From positions 1,116,001 to 1,180,000 of the forward strand of contig JANTUC010000009.1 of the NCBI GenBank assembly GCA_026873275.1: a DNA stretch of 64,000 nucleotides, read 5' to 3'. The position numbers and the translations under genes were made by a program. Position 1 is the first letter of the stretch, and every line of letters starts with the position of its first letter. Origin of the DNA: Pseudopithomyces maydicus (lineage: Eukaryota; Ascomycota; Dothideomycetes; Pleosporales; Didymosphaeriaceae). The notes below the pieces were generated by a model. It did no database searches. It was not told the DNA's origin and saw only the letters and a list, made by a program, of their open reading frames with translations. Positions 46,606 to 58,224 of the stretch are shown piece by piece.

Positions 46606-48262
46606 CTACGCCTTCTCCTTCACCGGCTCGCCTGCCGGCACGACAACAGCCTTGGCAGCCACCTCCTCGATCGTCTCGTCCGTGTTCTGGATGTCCTTCT
46701 CCAGCGGCACAGTGTCCTCCACCTTCCACAGGATGACGGGGAGGGCGCACAGCAAACTACCAATGAGAAGGCCCCAGTTGGAGGCGAACATGTTCATGTA
46801 AGAAATCTTGTGATCGTCAAGTGCCCACGTAACAGCCGAGCCAACCGACTGGATGCCTTTGTAGAACCCGGCAAAGTTGGCAAGCTTGCGTCCGCTGTTG
46901 GTCAAAGATCCCATAAACCTATGCAGTGTGAGCTTTCTCCCGTGAAGCCGTGCTTGTGCGATACGTACCAGTAGACGCATGTCTGCCATGCTGCGTCGGC
47001 GAAGCCATAAAACATGTACAGAACAAATGGGCCTGCAAATCCAGGGTCGCTCCAATCCTTCTTCTTGTTGAGGAACTCTTGGGGAACGCCAGTGCCTTCA
47101 CCCGTGCCGGGCTTGATGGCCGAGGCCCATTCGCGGGTGTAGGTGGTCTGGAACTTGTAGCCGCATCCCCAGACAACCATGATAAGGGCAAATAGGGCGC
47201 CCCAGGCAATCCTGGCACGCGTCGTGCGGCGCACGCCGCCAAAATCAAGGGCGAAGCCGAAGACGTAGGCACCGACAATCTGCATGGAATAGTAAACCAC
47301 ACCGTTAAGAGCCCGGGTTCGTGTGTTGAAATAAGCGCCGTTGATCTCAGTGAAGTGATAAGCGTAGAACCAGTTGGAAGACAGGAACATTGGGAACAAG
47401 GCCAAGATGTACGGATCCGTGAGGAAGCATTCCCAAAGACCCATGATTTCGGAGGACCACGAAGGGTGCTTCATGACGATAACCTTGGAACCGTCATCAC
47501 GAATGACGTCCTTGGCATCGACCAGGGTCCAGGCAAGGGCGGCGCCGACAAGTGTGAGAACCAAAAAGCCGACATAGGTGCCGTCGCTGACGTTGACGGC
47601 AGCAGTGCTGTGAATGCTCTGACCAAGCGGGATCTGAAGCGAGCATGTTAGCTACAAATTGACAGTCAGTCAAGGGTGGTGGGGAAGCTCACCAAGCTAC
47701 CAATGACAGCACCCAAGTTGAAGATCATCCAAAACCACGAGATGTAGCGGCCCTTTGAGTTCTCCGGTGGGTAGGACATCATGATGGCACCCTGGGCGCT
47801 CCACAGGATACCGGCGCATGTGCCGAGAAGGGCGCCGGCAAAGGTGGTGAAGCCGAGATTCTTGGTGTGGTTGTAGCAGAGGAAGGAGCCGACGTAGACG
47901 GAGTAACCAATGCCGCCAAAGGAAAGAGCGGTGCGGATGCCCAGCTTGTTGGTGAAGGTGCCGGCGAAGAATCCGACGACGGAAAAGGTCGAGTAGAGGG
48001 CGGTGTTGGCGTGGTTGTTGGCGGTGGCGTCCATCTGGCCGCCGCCGCCCATGCCGTTGATGGCATTGAACATGCCCGGGCACATGAAGCACACAAAGGA
48101 CACGATGAGCAACTGGACGGGCGGCGAGGCATACCACCAGCCGCCGAAGATCCTCTTGTACTTCCACGAATGCGGCAGCTCGAGCACGCCGTTGGGCTCC
48201 GTGACAGAGGCCTCTGGGGTAGAGACCTCGTGCGAGGCTTTCTTGGGATCGACTTCGGCCAT
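46606..48262 (-). CDS. ngt1: GlcNAc permease Ngt1, MFS/UNC93-like transporter
   Basis: Exons 48262-47693, 47633-46969 and 46918-46606, with introns of 59 and 50 nt, encode 515 aa. Hydrophobic segments alternate with short loops in a roughly 11-12 helix pattern (LLIVSFVCFMCPGMFNAING, LYSTFSVVGFFAGTFTNKLG, YISWFWMIFNLGAVIGSL, VGFLVLTLVGAALAWTLV, ALIMVVWGCGYKF). Both ends are hydrophilic and cytosolic-looking. It matches the fungal Ngt1-type sugar transporters that bring GlcNAc across the plasma membrane. It lies upstream of and in the same direction as hxk3, and divergent from dam1. Confidence 0.9.
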
Positions 48263-49454
48263 TGTGCAAGGCGAGTGGAGGAAATGGAAGAGACAGGGCG
48301 AGAAGTTGTAGAAGAGGGGGCAGGTTGGGCCGGTCTGGCAAGCGTAGGCTACTTATCGGTATAGTCGGACGCGATCAGCTCGCGTTTGCGGGCGCAGACG
48401 TGAACCGTAGAAAGGAGGGTGGAGTGGGTCGAGAGGCCCATTTTAAGCATCTGTCAGCCAGGGTCCAGCATTCACTGCTCTCCTCCTTCTCCGCTAAGCC
48501 CAAGCGGGGGCGTGCATGCTAGCCCCCAGCACACGCGACACCCTGGGGGCCCTGTACGATAAAGGCCCTTGCCCTCCCCCCAGGGCCCCAGAGATACCAG
48601 CTACCGTCTCCATTCGTTTCGTTTCACGCCGTCGATGGATACGCCGCCGCCCCCGTCTGATGCGTGCCGCCCGCACCACCGCAGCACCTCAGCACCTCAG
48701 CACGCAGCACCTCGCAGCAGCGCGCTGCCTGCGTCGATGCTGGGCGGGGCTAGGCAGCGCCGGGCTGGGGTTGGCTCAGGCGGGGCAGCGGGAGCGGCAG
48801 GCGCAAAAGGCCAAAAAAAAAAAAAAGGCCGGCGCAAAGTACAGTATCGCTATCTACTGTAGCCAGTGCGGTGTGCATAGCCGGTGCAGTCCACAGGTTC
48901 CACTGGCACTGTGGCAGCTCCAACACCCCCTCCACACCCCCGGCGCGCCGATCCAGCACTGCTCTGAAAGGAGCGATAGCGTCCGCCACGCTCGACACTT
49001 GCAACGCTCTCTGCCGCCACCGCTGGCGGAGGAATGTAACATCGACCTTCGCTCCCCGCATCGCTGGACGAGCTTATCGTCAACGCCTGACCTCGAAGCT
49101 GCCAGCACCCGGGGCCACCCTCATGGCGCCGTAGCATGGCAGCACAACACCAATGCCGTCCCCCAAGCCTGGTGCTACCACCTCCGCCTACCACCACAAT
49201 GCTTTCGTGGTAGCCGGAAATTGACGCGTTTCGTGACCTGGTGCGAGTGCGTGCTGCATCGTCCTCTTTCATTCGCCCTGCGCCAGCCCGACAAAGAAGA
49301 CCCTGAGCCCACCCCGCCCATGACGTGAATGTGAAGCGACGGGTGTACTCGCTGATAAGTGCACCCTGCCCGTCGTCCTGTGCACATTTCGACTCTGTCC
49401 TTTGCAAAAGAGAAGGCTGCACCGTCTAGAACACATCACCTGCTCTCCATCACC
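48263..49454. promoter_or_regulatory. Bidirectional promoter region, ngt1 / dam1
   Basis: About 1.2 kb between divergent start codons. It contains an AGCACCTC repeat cluster (48680-48720), an A14 run (48823-48836) and a perfect match to the yeast Ndt80 MSE consensus gNCRCAAAW at 48810-48818, with a near match at 48831-48839. Since Ron1 is an Ndt80-type factor, these are candidate operators. Confidence 0.5.
48680..48720. repeat. CAGCACCT-type imperfect repeat upstream of ngt1/dam1
   Basis: cagcacct occurs three times with cagcacg between copies, period 7-8 bp, ending in gcagcagcgc. Confidence 0.75.
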
Positions 49455-50831
49455 ATGTATGCATATGCGCCCAGCCATGTCCGTCCTACCATGAGGCTGA
49501 CCCCGCCACAGGCGCCTGATCATCAGACACGACCCGCAGACTGCGTCCAAATACATTGCCGACTACATCATTGGTACTTGGCTCCTTCCCACCCTTGTAC
49601 CCCGCAAAACACCACTGACCCTGCTCTCCAGAGCGCATCAAGTCGTTCCGTCCTTCTGCCGAGAGGCCCTTTGTTCTGGGCTTGCCTACGGGAAGCAGCC
49701 CCGTCCTGATATACCAATACCTGGTCCAGCGTCACAAAGCTGGCGACGTCTCCTTCCAGCATGTCATCACCTTCAACATGGTGAGATTTGACCCACGCCC
49801 ACCACGCCCACCACCCTTGCCGTTCCCGGGTGGCACTGCCGCCCGCGCAGCCGCACAGCCGCACGCCGTGTTTCATTAGCTGACCACTGTAGGACGAGTA
49901 TGTCGGGATCCCGCGCGATCACCCGGAAAGTTATCACAGTTTCATGTACAAGCATTTCTTCTCGCACGTAGATGTTCGGCCCGAGAACATCAACATTCTC
50001 AACGGCAACGCTCCTGATCTGGAGGCTGAATGTCAGGCGTACGAGGAGAAGATCTCCAAGGCAGGAGGCATCGAGCTCTTCTTGGGTGGCATTGGACCCG
50101 ACGGGCACATTGCTTTCAACGAGCCTGGCTCCAGCCTTAAATCTCGGACTCGCGTCAAGACTCTCGCCTATGATACTATTTTGGCGAATTCCAGGTTCTT
50201 CGGGAACAACCTGGACCAGGTTCCCAGGATGGCACTGACGGTTGGGGTGCAGACCGTTTTAGATGCAAGTATTCCCGCCCAATGATATTGCACCTGCACC
50301 GCTAACCTGCCCCAAGGCTCGCGAAGTAGTCATCATCATCACCGGCGCGCACAAGGCTTTGGCACTGCAGAAATGTATCGAAGAAGGCCTCAACCACATG
50401 TGGACATTGTCGAGCCTTCAGCTGCACCCACACCCACTCATCGTAATCGATGAGGACGCCACGCTGGAACTCAAAGTCAAGACCGTGAGGGTACAGCTGC
50501 ATCTTCCTTGCCTTGCGCCACGTTACTGACTGCTGCTTAGTACTTCAAGAGCATCGAAAAGGTCTCTAGTGAGCAAGGCTTTAGACAGATGCTTCCCGTG
50601 ATCAAGAAGCGCGATTCGGTTCACGAGGATGACGTCTCGCTGTCCACGCCCGTGCCCCAGCGCAACGGGCTGACGCTCTCAGTGCCATCGCAAGACGTGT
50701 CGCGCTCTGTCAGCCCAGCGTTGGAACCGATGAGCGCACGGATTGCCGACAATGGGGCGGATACCTTCAACGCCATTGATCTCAACAGTGAGCTGCAATT
50801 CGCCCCCATGAGCGCTCGCGTCGCAATTTGA
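49455..50831 (+). CDS. dam1: Glucosamine-6-phosphate deaminase/isomerase, with start codon split by an intron
   Basis: Six exons: 49455-49456, 49512-49573, 49632-49780, 49893-50264, 50317-50490 and 50541-50831, giving 349 aa. The first exon contributes only AT of the ATG; splicing to G CGC CTG gives MRLIIRHDPQTASKYIADYI, the normal NagB start. Motifs: FVLGLPTGSSPVLIYQ, TFNMDEYVGIPRDHPESYHS, FLGGIGPDGHIAFNEPGSSL and MALTVGVQTVLDAREVVIII. The fourth intron (50265-50316) uses a GC donor. The enzyme converts glucosamine-6-P to fructose-6-P and ammonia, the last step of the pathway. The C-terminal 80 residues after the catalytic domain are Ser/Pro-rich and appear fungus-specific. Confidence 0.92.
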
Positions 50832-51499
50832 ATTGAACTTGGGAGGATTTTCAGTAATCGCCGGAGTATGAAGGGGGATGATCTTAATTTTGAGGCTTGC
50901 AGGCAACTAGACACTGTCGTTTGCGATAATGCTGACGGTGAGGGTGGAAAGACAGACCAGACTGTATAGAATTCAGGATACGAGGCATTGAGTTTGTTGG
51001 GCCGCACCATGTTTGGGAAATCCAATAGTCGATATCTGTTTAGAGGCATATGTGTATGCATAGAGATTTCTGCATGGCATTTAGATACCCCGTACCACGT
51101 AGGCTCTGTACCTAGTGTTAAATGTAAATATATTCGTGTCCGTGTCGTGCGTTGGTTGGTTACAATGTCACCAAGTCTGGACACCATGGTAGCTTGCGGC
51201 GACGAAACTGCATCGTGTCTCGCAGAGAGACCACAAATCAACACAAGGATTTGTCGTCACCGATCATGTCTGAGATTCGGTCAAAAGCAGAAACCAAAGG
51301 TCCACGGGTGGAGCAAACGCACGTGCGTACATATCCACCTGGAGCCGTGGAAGCTCCACTTCGAGGAGCCGAGGCACGTCATTTCCCCGGGTCTCTTTGG
51401 GCGCATGGACGACCCTGATTGTCCCGTCCGTCCTCCCTCTGTCGCGACTCTCAACAACGCGTTGCAGCAGCATGCGAGACGAGGCATCCTCTTGCTAGC
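50832..51499. other. Intergenic, end of the GlcNAc cluster
   Basis: The 3' flank of dam1 and the promoter of the TMEM135-like gene; no further gene seen. Confidence 0.5.
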
Positions 51500-53135
51500 A
51501 TGTCGTCCTCTACCACGGGTAGGCCCGATCAGAAAGACCTGGATCCGATCCTGCGCAACGCGCTCCGGTACACCATCTCGCCAAGGGAGTACCAGCTCCT
51601 GCACCAATATCTCCTTTCACGCGCTCCTGTGGTTCGAAAACGGACGCTGCCACCAAAGAGATACAGTGCGATTGCGAAAGAGGGAGATGACTACAATGCT
51701 GCTGCTGTCCGAGCGAGTCTTCGTTTGGCAGTGGTCACCTTCTCGGGATTGAAGGCGTGGGAGCTTGTCAAGACGAACCTGCTCTCCCGAGGTACGCCAT
51801 CCAAGAGGTAGGGTGTTACCCGTGCAGAACAACGCTGCGATGCTTACTGTTTCGAGGCCACAACGATTGCCCGTATGGAAATCGCCAAACCTCCGCTTGA
51901 CGTGTTCCCTTTCCCTCATCCTCCTCTTCCACCGGCTCCTGCGTCGCTTCTTCACTCGATTGCGCGAAAGTCTCCTTACACAAGAAGCCAAGCCTTTTCG
52001 ACGGAGAAATCCTCGCATATCCCGGACGCTGACCTCAAAACTCGCCCCTGCGATCGGCTCAAGCCTGGCTGGCTTCTTTCTCGCTGCATACCCAGGTGAC
52101 CAACTACGGGTTACGATTGCGATCTACATTTTCACCAGGGCCTTGGAGTTCAGTTACAACTATTTGGAAGAACTGGGCTACTTCCGTAGCCGGCCCTATT
52201 GGTTCGGCTCGTGGATGCTCATGCCTGTTGCATGCGGGCAATTGCTACATGCCTTCGTCTTCGACCGCGACTGCTTCCCTGCCGCCTACGGAAAATTCAT
52301 CCTAGACAATTCTCCACAATACATCCAAGCAAGACCATCTGGTTATCCCAAGCATCTCCAGTGGCCTACCACGTTCGACATCGTAGACAGTCTTGCCGGC
52401 ATCTCAAAACTAAAATGGCCATCCTTCATATCGCCCATTATGTTTCCTACCTCGGAGACTCTCCCTAAAAATCTCACAGCTATCGCTTCCATCACATCTC
52501 CCGCTCATCCAGCAATCAAAAATCTCTCCTGTGCGCTCCTTCATCCAAACGACCCTTCCTGCCTCCGTACATACGTATCCTATTGGGTTCAAGCCTTCCC
52601 TAAAGTCGCCCGCTTCTTCACTATTGTCTTCACGGCAATGAGCGTAACGCGCTACAAAGCGTTCCTCAATTCTCCAATCTCCACGCTGAACAAGTTAGCC
52701 AAGAGCATCATCCGCATGTCCTTTTTTATATGCGGTGCTGTTGGTACTTCGTGGGGTTCCATCTGTCTATTCCAGAACATCTTCCCGCGGAACCTGCTGC
52801 CCACACAAAGGTGGTTCCTCGGCGGTTTCCTCGGTGGCATGTGGGCATTTCTGGAGCGCAAAAACGGTCGTGGGAATTTCTTGTACTCGGCCCGTATGTC
52901 CATCGATTCGCTATGGAAAGTGGGTGTGAAGAGGGGTTGGTGGCGTGGAATCAAGAATGGGGACGTACTGTTGTTCGTTTTGAGTTTGGCCACGGTCAAC
53001 GCGCTGTACGAGGTTGCCCCGAAGAGCGTGAGTAGTGGGGTTGCGAGGAAGGGCTTGGGTGTGTTACGAGGGGAGGGTTGGGTAGACAGGGCGACGACCC
53101 CAAGGGAACCTAGGGAGAAGAAACAGGTCGAGTAG
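51500..53135 (+). CDS. TMEM135-like integral membrane protein (fungal 25D9-6 type)
   Basis: Exons 51500-51807 and 51857-53135 (49-nt intron ending in cgag) encode 528 aa. The first exon gives a soluble N-terminus and one hydrophobic segment. The second has several membrane helices and family motifs (APAIGSSLAGFFLAAYPGDQ, RPYWFGSWMLMPVACGQLLH, SCALLHPNDPSCLRTY, FLGGFLGGMWAFLERKNGRG). The family includes animal TMEM135 (peroxisome and mitochondria linked) and Neurospora 25D9-6. The function in fungi is not settled, and I see no link to GlcNAc metabolism beyond proximity. Confidence 0.82.
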
Positions 53136-53641
53136 GTTCATCGTTGTACATGATTGCTCATGATACTATCGGAAGTAGTAGAAGTAATGTGAGACGAATG
53201 AAATGATGTGAAGAGTATGCCATCTGTGGGGTGAGCGAAACTTGTAGTGCCTGTCTACTGATGTTTCGTTTCGAGCTTGTATTGGAAATTTGGTGAACCA
53301 CTGCATAGCTTCTCTCCACATTTGATACCCCTGATAGTCTCACATGCGCAAAAACAACCAGTTTGATAAAATTCCAGTGTACCAAACGGTCATAGCAATT
53401 AGGATCGAGTTCAAAATTGTGACACGGAGAGTAGTTCGTGCTGTTTACACTGAAATCTCCACCTCACCCACCCTCAGAGCCTTTCGTGCCCGCCCATCTA
53501 AACCAGTTTCCCTCTGGAAAATCTCCCTGATGCATACCTTCCAAAACTTGTTTCCATCCGCCAGCACACAAATAAGCTTCTCCTTCTTCTTCTCCTTGAT
53601 TCCCAGTGATAGGATATGGGATATCTCTCCAATAGGATCTG
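53136..53641. other. Intergenic, convergent 3' ends
   Basis: About 500 bp of 3'-flanking sequence; no gene seen. Confidence 0.5.
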
Positions 53642-55638
53642 CTACACCTCTTCGTGTGCTGTTGCTTTCTTCGGTGTGAATGTTCTGCCGTTTTCTGGTA
53701 CATACGGTGTCGACTGATTGTAGGCTTTTATGGCGTTCTCGGCTGCTTTGTTCAGCCAGTTGACATAGGAATTCTGCGCAGCGATTGGGAGCGAGGCTCT
53801 GACGTCAAGAAGAGCGATGCGAGCATTTTGGTAACGTAGGTGCTTTTCTTCCCAGTCTATATGTTGTGTCCTATCAATCATGAAGACGCGTGAGCCTTGA
53901 TATGAGGAGTTATTAGCTGGTGGCATTGTGGAAATTTGCAGAGTGTTCAAAACAACATCGTTTTGATGCGCTTGCTGCGTGGGGAAGTTTGCAAGCAAAC
54001 CCGTCCATTCTGCTAAGCGAATATGCGAAGAAGCTTCTTTGAGAGAGTTATAGCGATGAAAAGATGACCAAGTATCCTGTGTAGAGGGCGCATCGAATTT
54101 GGAGAGCGCATGTTGCAGGCCCTCAAGATTCGAAAACTCATCGGTCCGTTTCAAAGTTTCGTAGACATTTTCACTATGTGGTGTATAGTTGGGATAATCT
54201 TGGCGATCCAAGGAGCCATGACGCAAATAGTCCGATTGTTTCTGCCATTCGGAGGACTCCATCAACTGAGATGCAGTAGCTTTGAGCTGGCCTAGGTTCT
54301 GCGGCACACCTGTTATGTCGATTGCGTCATATATAGTGTACTTTGATTGGATATCGAGTGTCACGCCACCTGCATCCAAGTTCTGCGGCGAGAGATTCTT
54401 GACTTGACTGGTATCCGCCATTTGAACATAATCATCTGATTTGATCTGAATATGGGTATCTTGGGTAGAATCTCCATGTTTGACGTCTTGCGCTTTTCCC
54501 TCTCCGTTATGATCTTTGTTTCTCAGCTGCTCGTGCTGGCGTTTTTCTTTCCCACAAATATCTTTCTTCTCTTCATGGAAAGCATTTTCCTGTATCTGTG
54601 GGTCAAAATCCATCCTCACATCCTTTAGGGGGCATCTGGTGGATGATGAAGTATTCTATCTGACTTGGATGTTTGCATACTCAAGGTATCGTTCTCTTTC
54701 GATAAGTTTCGAGGATGGCTTTCAGCTTGCTTGAGGGCAACATTTTGCTCGGTTCCACTACTGTCTTTTGAATCAGCAGTTTGCGTGGACGATGAACCGT
54801 CCTCAATTGAGTAGCGTCTCCTAATCTGCGCTCCTTTTCCGGTCTCTTGCTTATCCGTGAGCTTTCTACTCAGTCCTGGATCAAAGTCCAAACCATGCTC
54901 TGCCGATTTCGACGCATGGTAATGGTCGTCTTGAACAGGAATAACTCCGAATTCCAAAGGAAACAATGCAGCCATTCCATTAGTAGGTATCTCGCTTTTC
55001 GATGTGGGTGAAGCGAGTGGCTCGATTGGACAATAATGATCATTTCCGTGATTCTGAGTTGTGACTCCAAATGACTGCGACAAATTCTGCCTCTCCTCAA
55101 TTTGATTCTGTTTTGGTATCTTCTCCAGCCCCTCGGCATCTTTTCCAGGTCCAGTGACAGGAAACGGAGACGAATTCTTCGATCCATGAACGACCACCTG
55201 AGACAACGATTGTAGGACTGGTTGGGCCTTTTTTGATATAGAATTCTGGCCCACATTCGCTATCACGCTGTGAGTTGTTTTATCGATCTCCATTCCTTGA
55301 TTGGAAGCACTGGCAGTAGATCTCGTGACTTGTTCTACTAGAGCATCGACCTTGCGCGCTTCATCTAGCGCGGATTGCCAGTTCTTCAACGCACGCGCGG
55401 TATCATTCGGTGATGTCATATGGATTTGGCCTGGCAATAATGGGCCTTGTCGGATGGTTGGTTGTGGGACATGATGATGTACTAGTGGTGGTCTGCCTGC
55501 AATGTTCACTGTCAGTATAAAGCCAGGCAAGTCTGGAGGTGCTGTAATCGTCCAAACTGGTGAGAGCGTGTGACGTTGACCCTGCGGTTTCTTTGGAGTC
55601 TTCGCAGACAGACTGAGACCCATCAAGGGAGTCGTCAT
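53642..55638 (-). CDS. Large unidentified protein (one apparent frameshift)
   Basis: Two long ORFs in different frames abut at 54619-54632. Restoring one base in the five-G run at 54628-54632 (CCCCC in the coding strand) removes the stop and joins them into one 665-aa frame (HHPPDAPLKDVRMDFDPQIQ). The N-terminus (MTTPLMGLSLSAKTPKKPQG, then PPDLPGFILTVNIAGRPPLV) looks like a small folded segment. The rest is hydrophilic, rich in Gln, Ser, Asp and Lys, and probably largely disordered. There is no signal peptide, membrane helix or domain I recognise. An ATG at 55638 is the first good start. Length and coherent codon use argue for a real, lineage-restricted gene. Confidence 0.65.
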
Positions 55639-56827
55639 CGTTGTTGACACGTAGCTAATCACCACAAGATAGAGAGCAGGTTGTGGAAGTGTGAGCTAAT
55701 TTCTTAGTAGCTGGTACGCGGCCTATATACATTTCTACAGCTGGTTGAGCCATTCCACAGAGGTACCTGACGTTGTCCAGGTAAACCGACATGCGTAAGT
55801 GTCCGAAGGTTGAAAGAAAATATCGGGCACTTGGCACCCTCTATTTTCGAAGCAGTGAATTGAAACGAGATAGAGCCGACTCCCGGATTTTTACACATTC
55901 ACATCAAATGTATACCACTAGCAAGCTATTCATGAATTTTGACCCGAATAGGATGTGCAACGAGCGGCTATACGAGGAAAGGTCGATCCGCACATATGTG
56001 AGGTGACAACAAACAACAAGCGCAGTGCAGTAACATGCACAGAAGATGTAGTGTCCGTATTAAAATTTCAATGCAAGACATAGATGGGTACGTAGTTTCG
56101 TCTCCGTTCTCCTAGCAATACTTCCTGTTTTCGCCCAGAGCTTTTTATCAACAGGACGAATCGTGAACCTACTGACAGTTCTGTTGAGTGTGAAACGACT
56201 TGCCCTGCATTGCAGGGTGTTTGCCACTACCCGTTCACTACAGCGCAGGATATAAAGCCATTCCCTTAACATGAGTCAGTGGTGGCTGTACAGCGGCAGC
56301 TGTGTATGCAGTGCACAGGAGTTACTGCAATCCTTGTTGTGCCGTTGCTTGATTTGGGTTCAGGTTGCCGATCAAGACCGCCTCAACATATCTTCGCCAC
56401 TAAATGCATTTGGACACATCTTTATGAGCTTGAGCCAGCCCGATAGCAAAATAATACACATGTCTGACTTATGTCAACGTGGCAATATTACAAGTCGGTA
56501 ACAAAGTGAGACTGGAGAGGCTTTACACAAAGCAAGCGACAAGGATACCCCGGCGTGGGAGTACGGAGCCGCCATGGTGGGCGGTCGTCATGTTTTTCCT
56601 CTGCGCTTTCCTACTGCTTTAGCCTTTGCCATTGGTTGGCCAGATGAAAGCGGTGAATGCAATCACACGTGCTGGGTGGCTCTTTCCTAGCTGGGCATGT
56701 CGTGATGAGGGGCCGTGCCTGCCTTGGGTCCGCCAACAAGGACGTTTAAACTCCAGTCTTCAACTCCCGCGCAGCTTAAATTTCCTGTCCGTACCTTTGA
56801 ACTTGCCAACATCTTTGAATTCACAGC
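55639..56827. other. Divergent intergenic region
   Basis: About 1.2 kb between two divergent unidentified genes, AT-leaning in the left part. No gene or named motif. Confidence 0.5.
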
Positions 56828-58224
56828 ATGGGACGCTCCTGTGTCGACTCTCCTGGCCCGCGCCTGTCCCACCACGTAGAGCAGCATACACCAGATGCAG
56901 ACAGGCCGAGCTCTGAACCGCCAAAACTCAGCATCCCAGGGAACGATACGAATACAAACATCATGACTGGAGTCGACACTGATCAAGAAGAAGCGTCAGC
57001 AAGTACGCCTGCGGCTTGCGATAGCGATTTGACGTAAGTCTTCTCCGCAGTTGTAGCAACTGGCCTCTTGCCGGAACGTGCACCCGAGTGTCCAAGTATA
57101 TACGTACTGATAGCAGCAAGGTCACCTGTTACGAAAACCGACGATGCCACGCTCGATCCAGGTGACACCAGCAATAATTTCGGACCGTACATAGCCGCTA
57201 GGACCGCGGAAATCGTCCATCTAGCAATGGAAAATGCGAGCCTCACTAGTAAATGCGCCAGGATCCGGAAGGAGCATGCTGAGACTGCGGCCAAGTACAG
57301 AGAAACGCATGCGAAATACGAGAGTCTCGTCGAAGCACACATGAAAATGGTCAACGAATTTTGTGCTATGGAAGAGAGTTACAACAAGCGATTGAACGAC
57401 AGGAAGAAAGAGATAGAACCAGTCTCTCCTTAAACGCATCAAGGAAAAAGACGAAGCGATCCAGCAGATTGAAACTTTGACCCGAGAGAATGCAGAATTG
57501 CTTCAAATCCACGCCGATTTAGCACAGGAGAGTGCCGCGTTGAAGAAGGAAAACGACGCACTTGTCAACACTGTTTATCCACTCGAGACTAAAGTAAAAG
57601 AACTTGAGGCTGAAAATGCGAGTTTGCGCCAGTTGAGAGAGGCTGATGCGAAAGATCGCAAGGACTACGATGCCATCAAGGCAGAGCGTGACGAATTGCG
57701 GAAACAAATCGAAGCTCAGGGATACGAGAGAAAAGGTGACGACCGCAAGAGGGGCCGTTCTTACTCTCGTTCGCCGCCACGTCATTCAAGACCACATCTG
57801 AGGTCTCGTTCAGCGACCAATCGGAGCGGCCATGGTAGAGTTCCATGGTCGTCATCGTACCGTAGCAGATCACGCGATAGAAATGATAGTAGAGAGAGGG
57901 TGGCATCTCGAGAGCGTAGCTATCGTACACACGTCTCTTACGACGTTCTTGCATCCGAAAAGCACCATCCACATACACCAGTTCACCTCAAAGAGTCCAA
58001 CGGCATGAATCATCAGGATTCTGAACAATCTCCTAAATCTCTTCCCACTCAAAGTAAGTCGGATCTCAACCCTTGTGTGGAGAGGTATCTAATCCAAAGA
58101 ATTTGGGTTGTCCAATATTCCAAGAGGCCCACGAGCAGGGCACTCTTCGCTTTTTGGCCAAAGGAAAAGGTCGCCCTCCAGAGGAAAACATGTTTCAACG
58201 AAATATGGAGGCTACCGGGGATAG
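56828..58224 (+). CDS. Coiled-coil protein with an Arg/Ser-rich tail, unidentified (one apparent extra base)
   Basis: Exons 56828-57033, 57097-58053 and 58100-58224. The middle exon changes frame once, at about 57412-57424. Removing one C of the CC at 57419-57420 turns IEPVSP-stop into IEQSLLKRIKEKDEAIQQIE and gives 428 aa with consistent phases. The centre is a long coiled coil (HLAMENASLTSKCARIRKEH, VKELEAENASLRQLREADAK). After that comes an Arg/Ser-rich part (RKRGRSYSRSPPRHSRPH, YRSRSRDRNDSRERVASRE) and a basic end (RKRSPSRGK...KYGGYRG). RS repeats suggest a nuclear, RNA-processing-related protein. No named family is recognised. It may be an active gene with a sequencing error or a decaying one. 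Confidence 0.6.

Noticed and set aside
48516..49328. Plus-strand ORF of 270 aa in the ngt1-dam1 intergenic region
   Set aside because: It spans the repeat cluster and the A14 run, has no domain, and reads through what must be promoter sequence for two genes.
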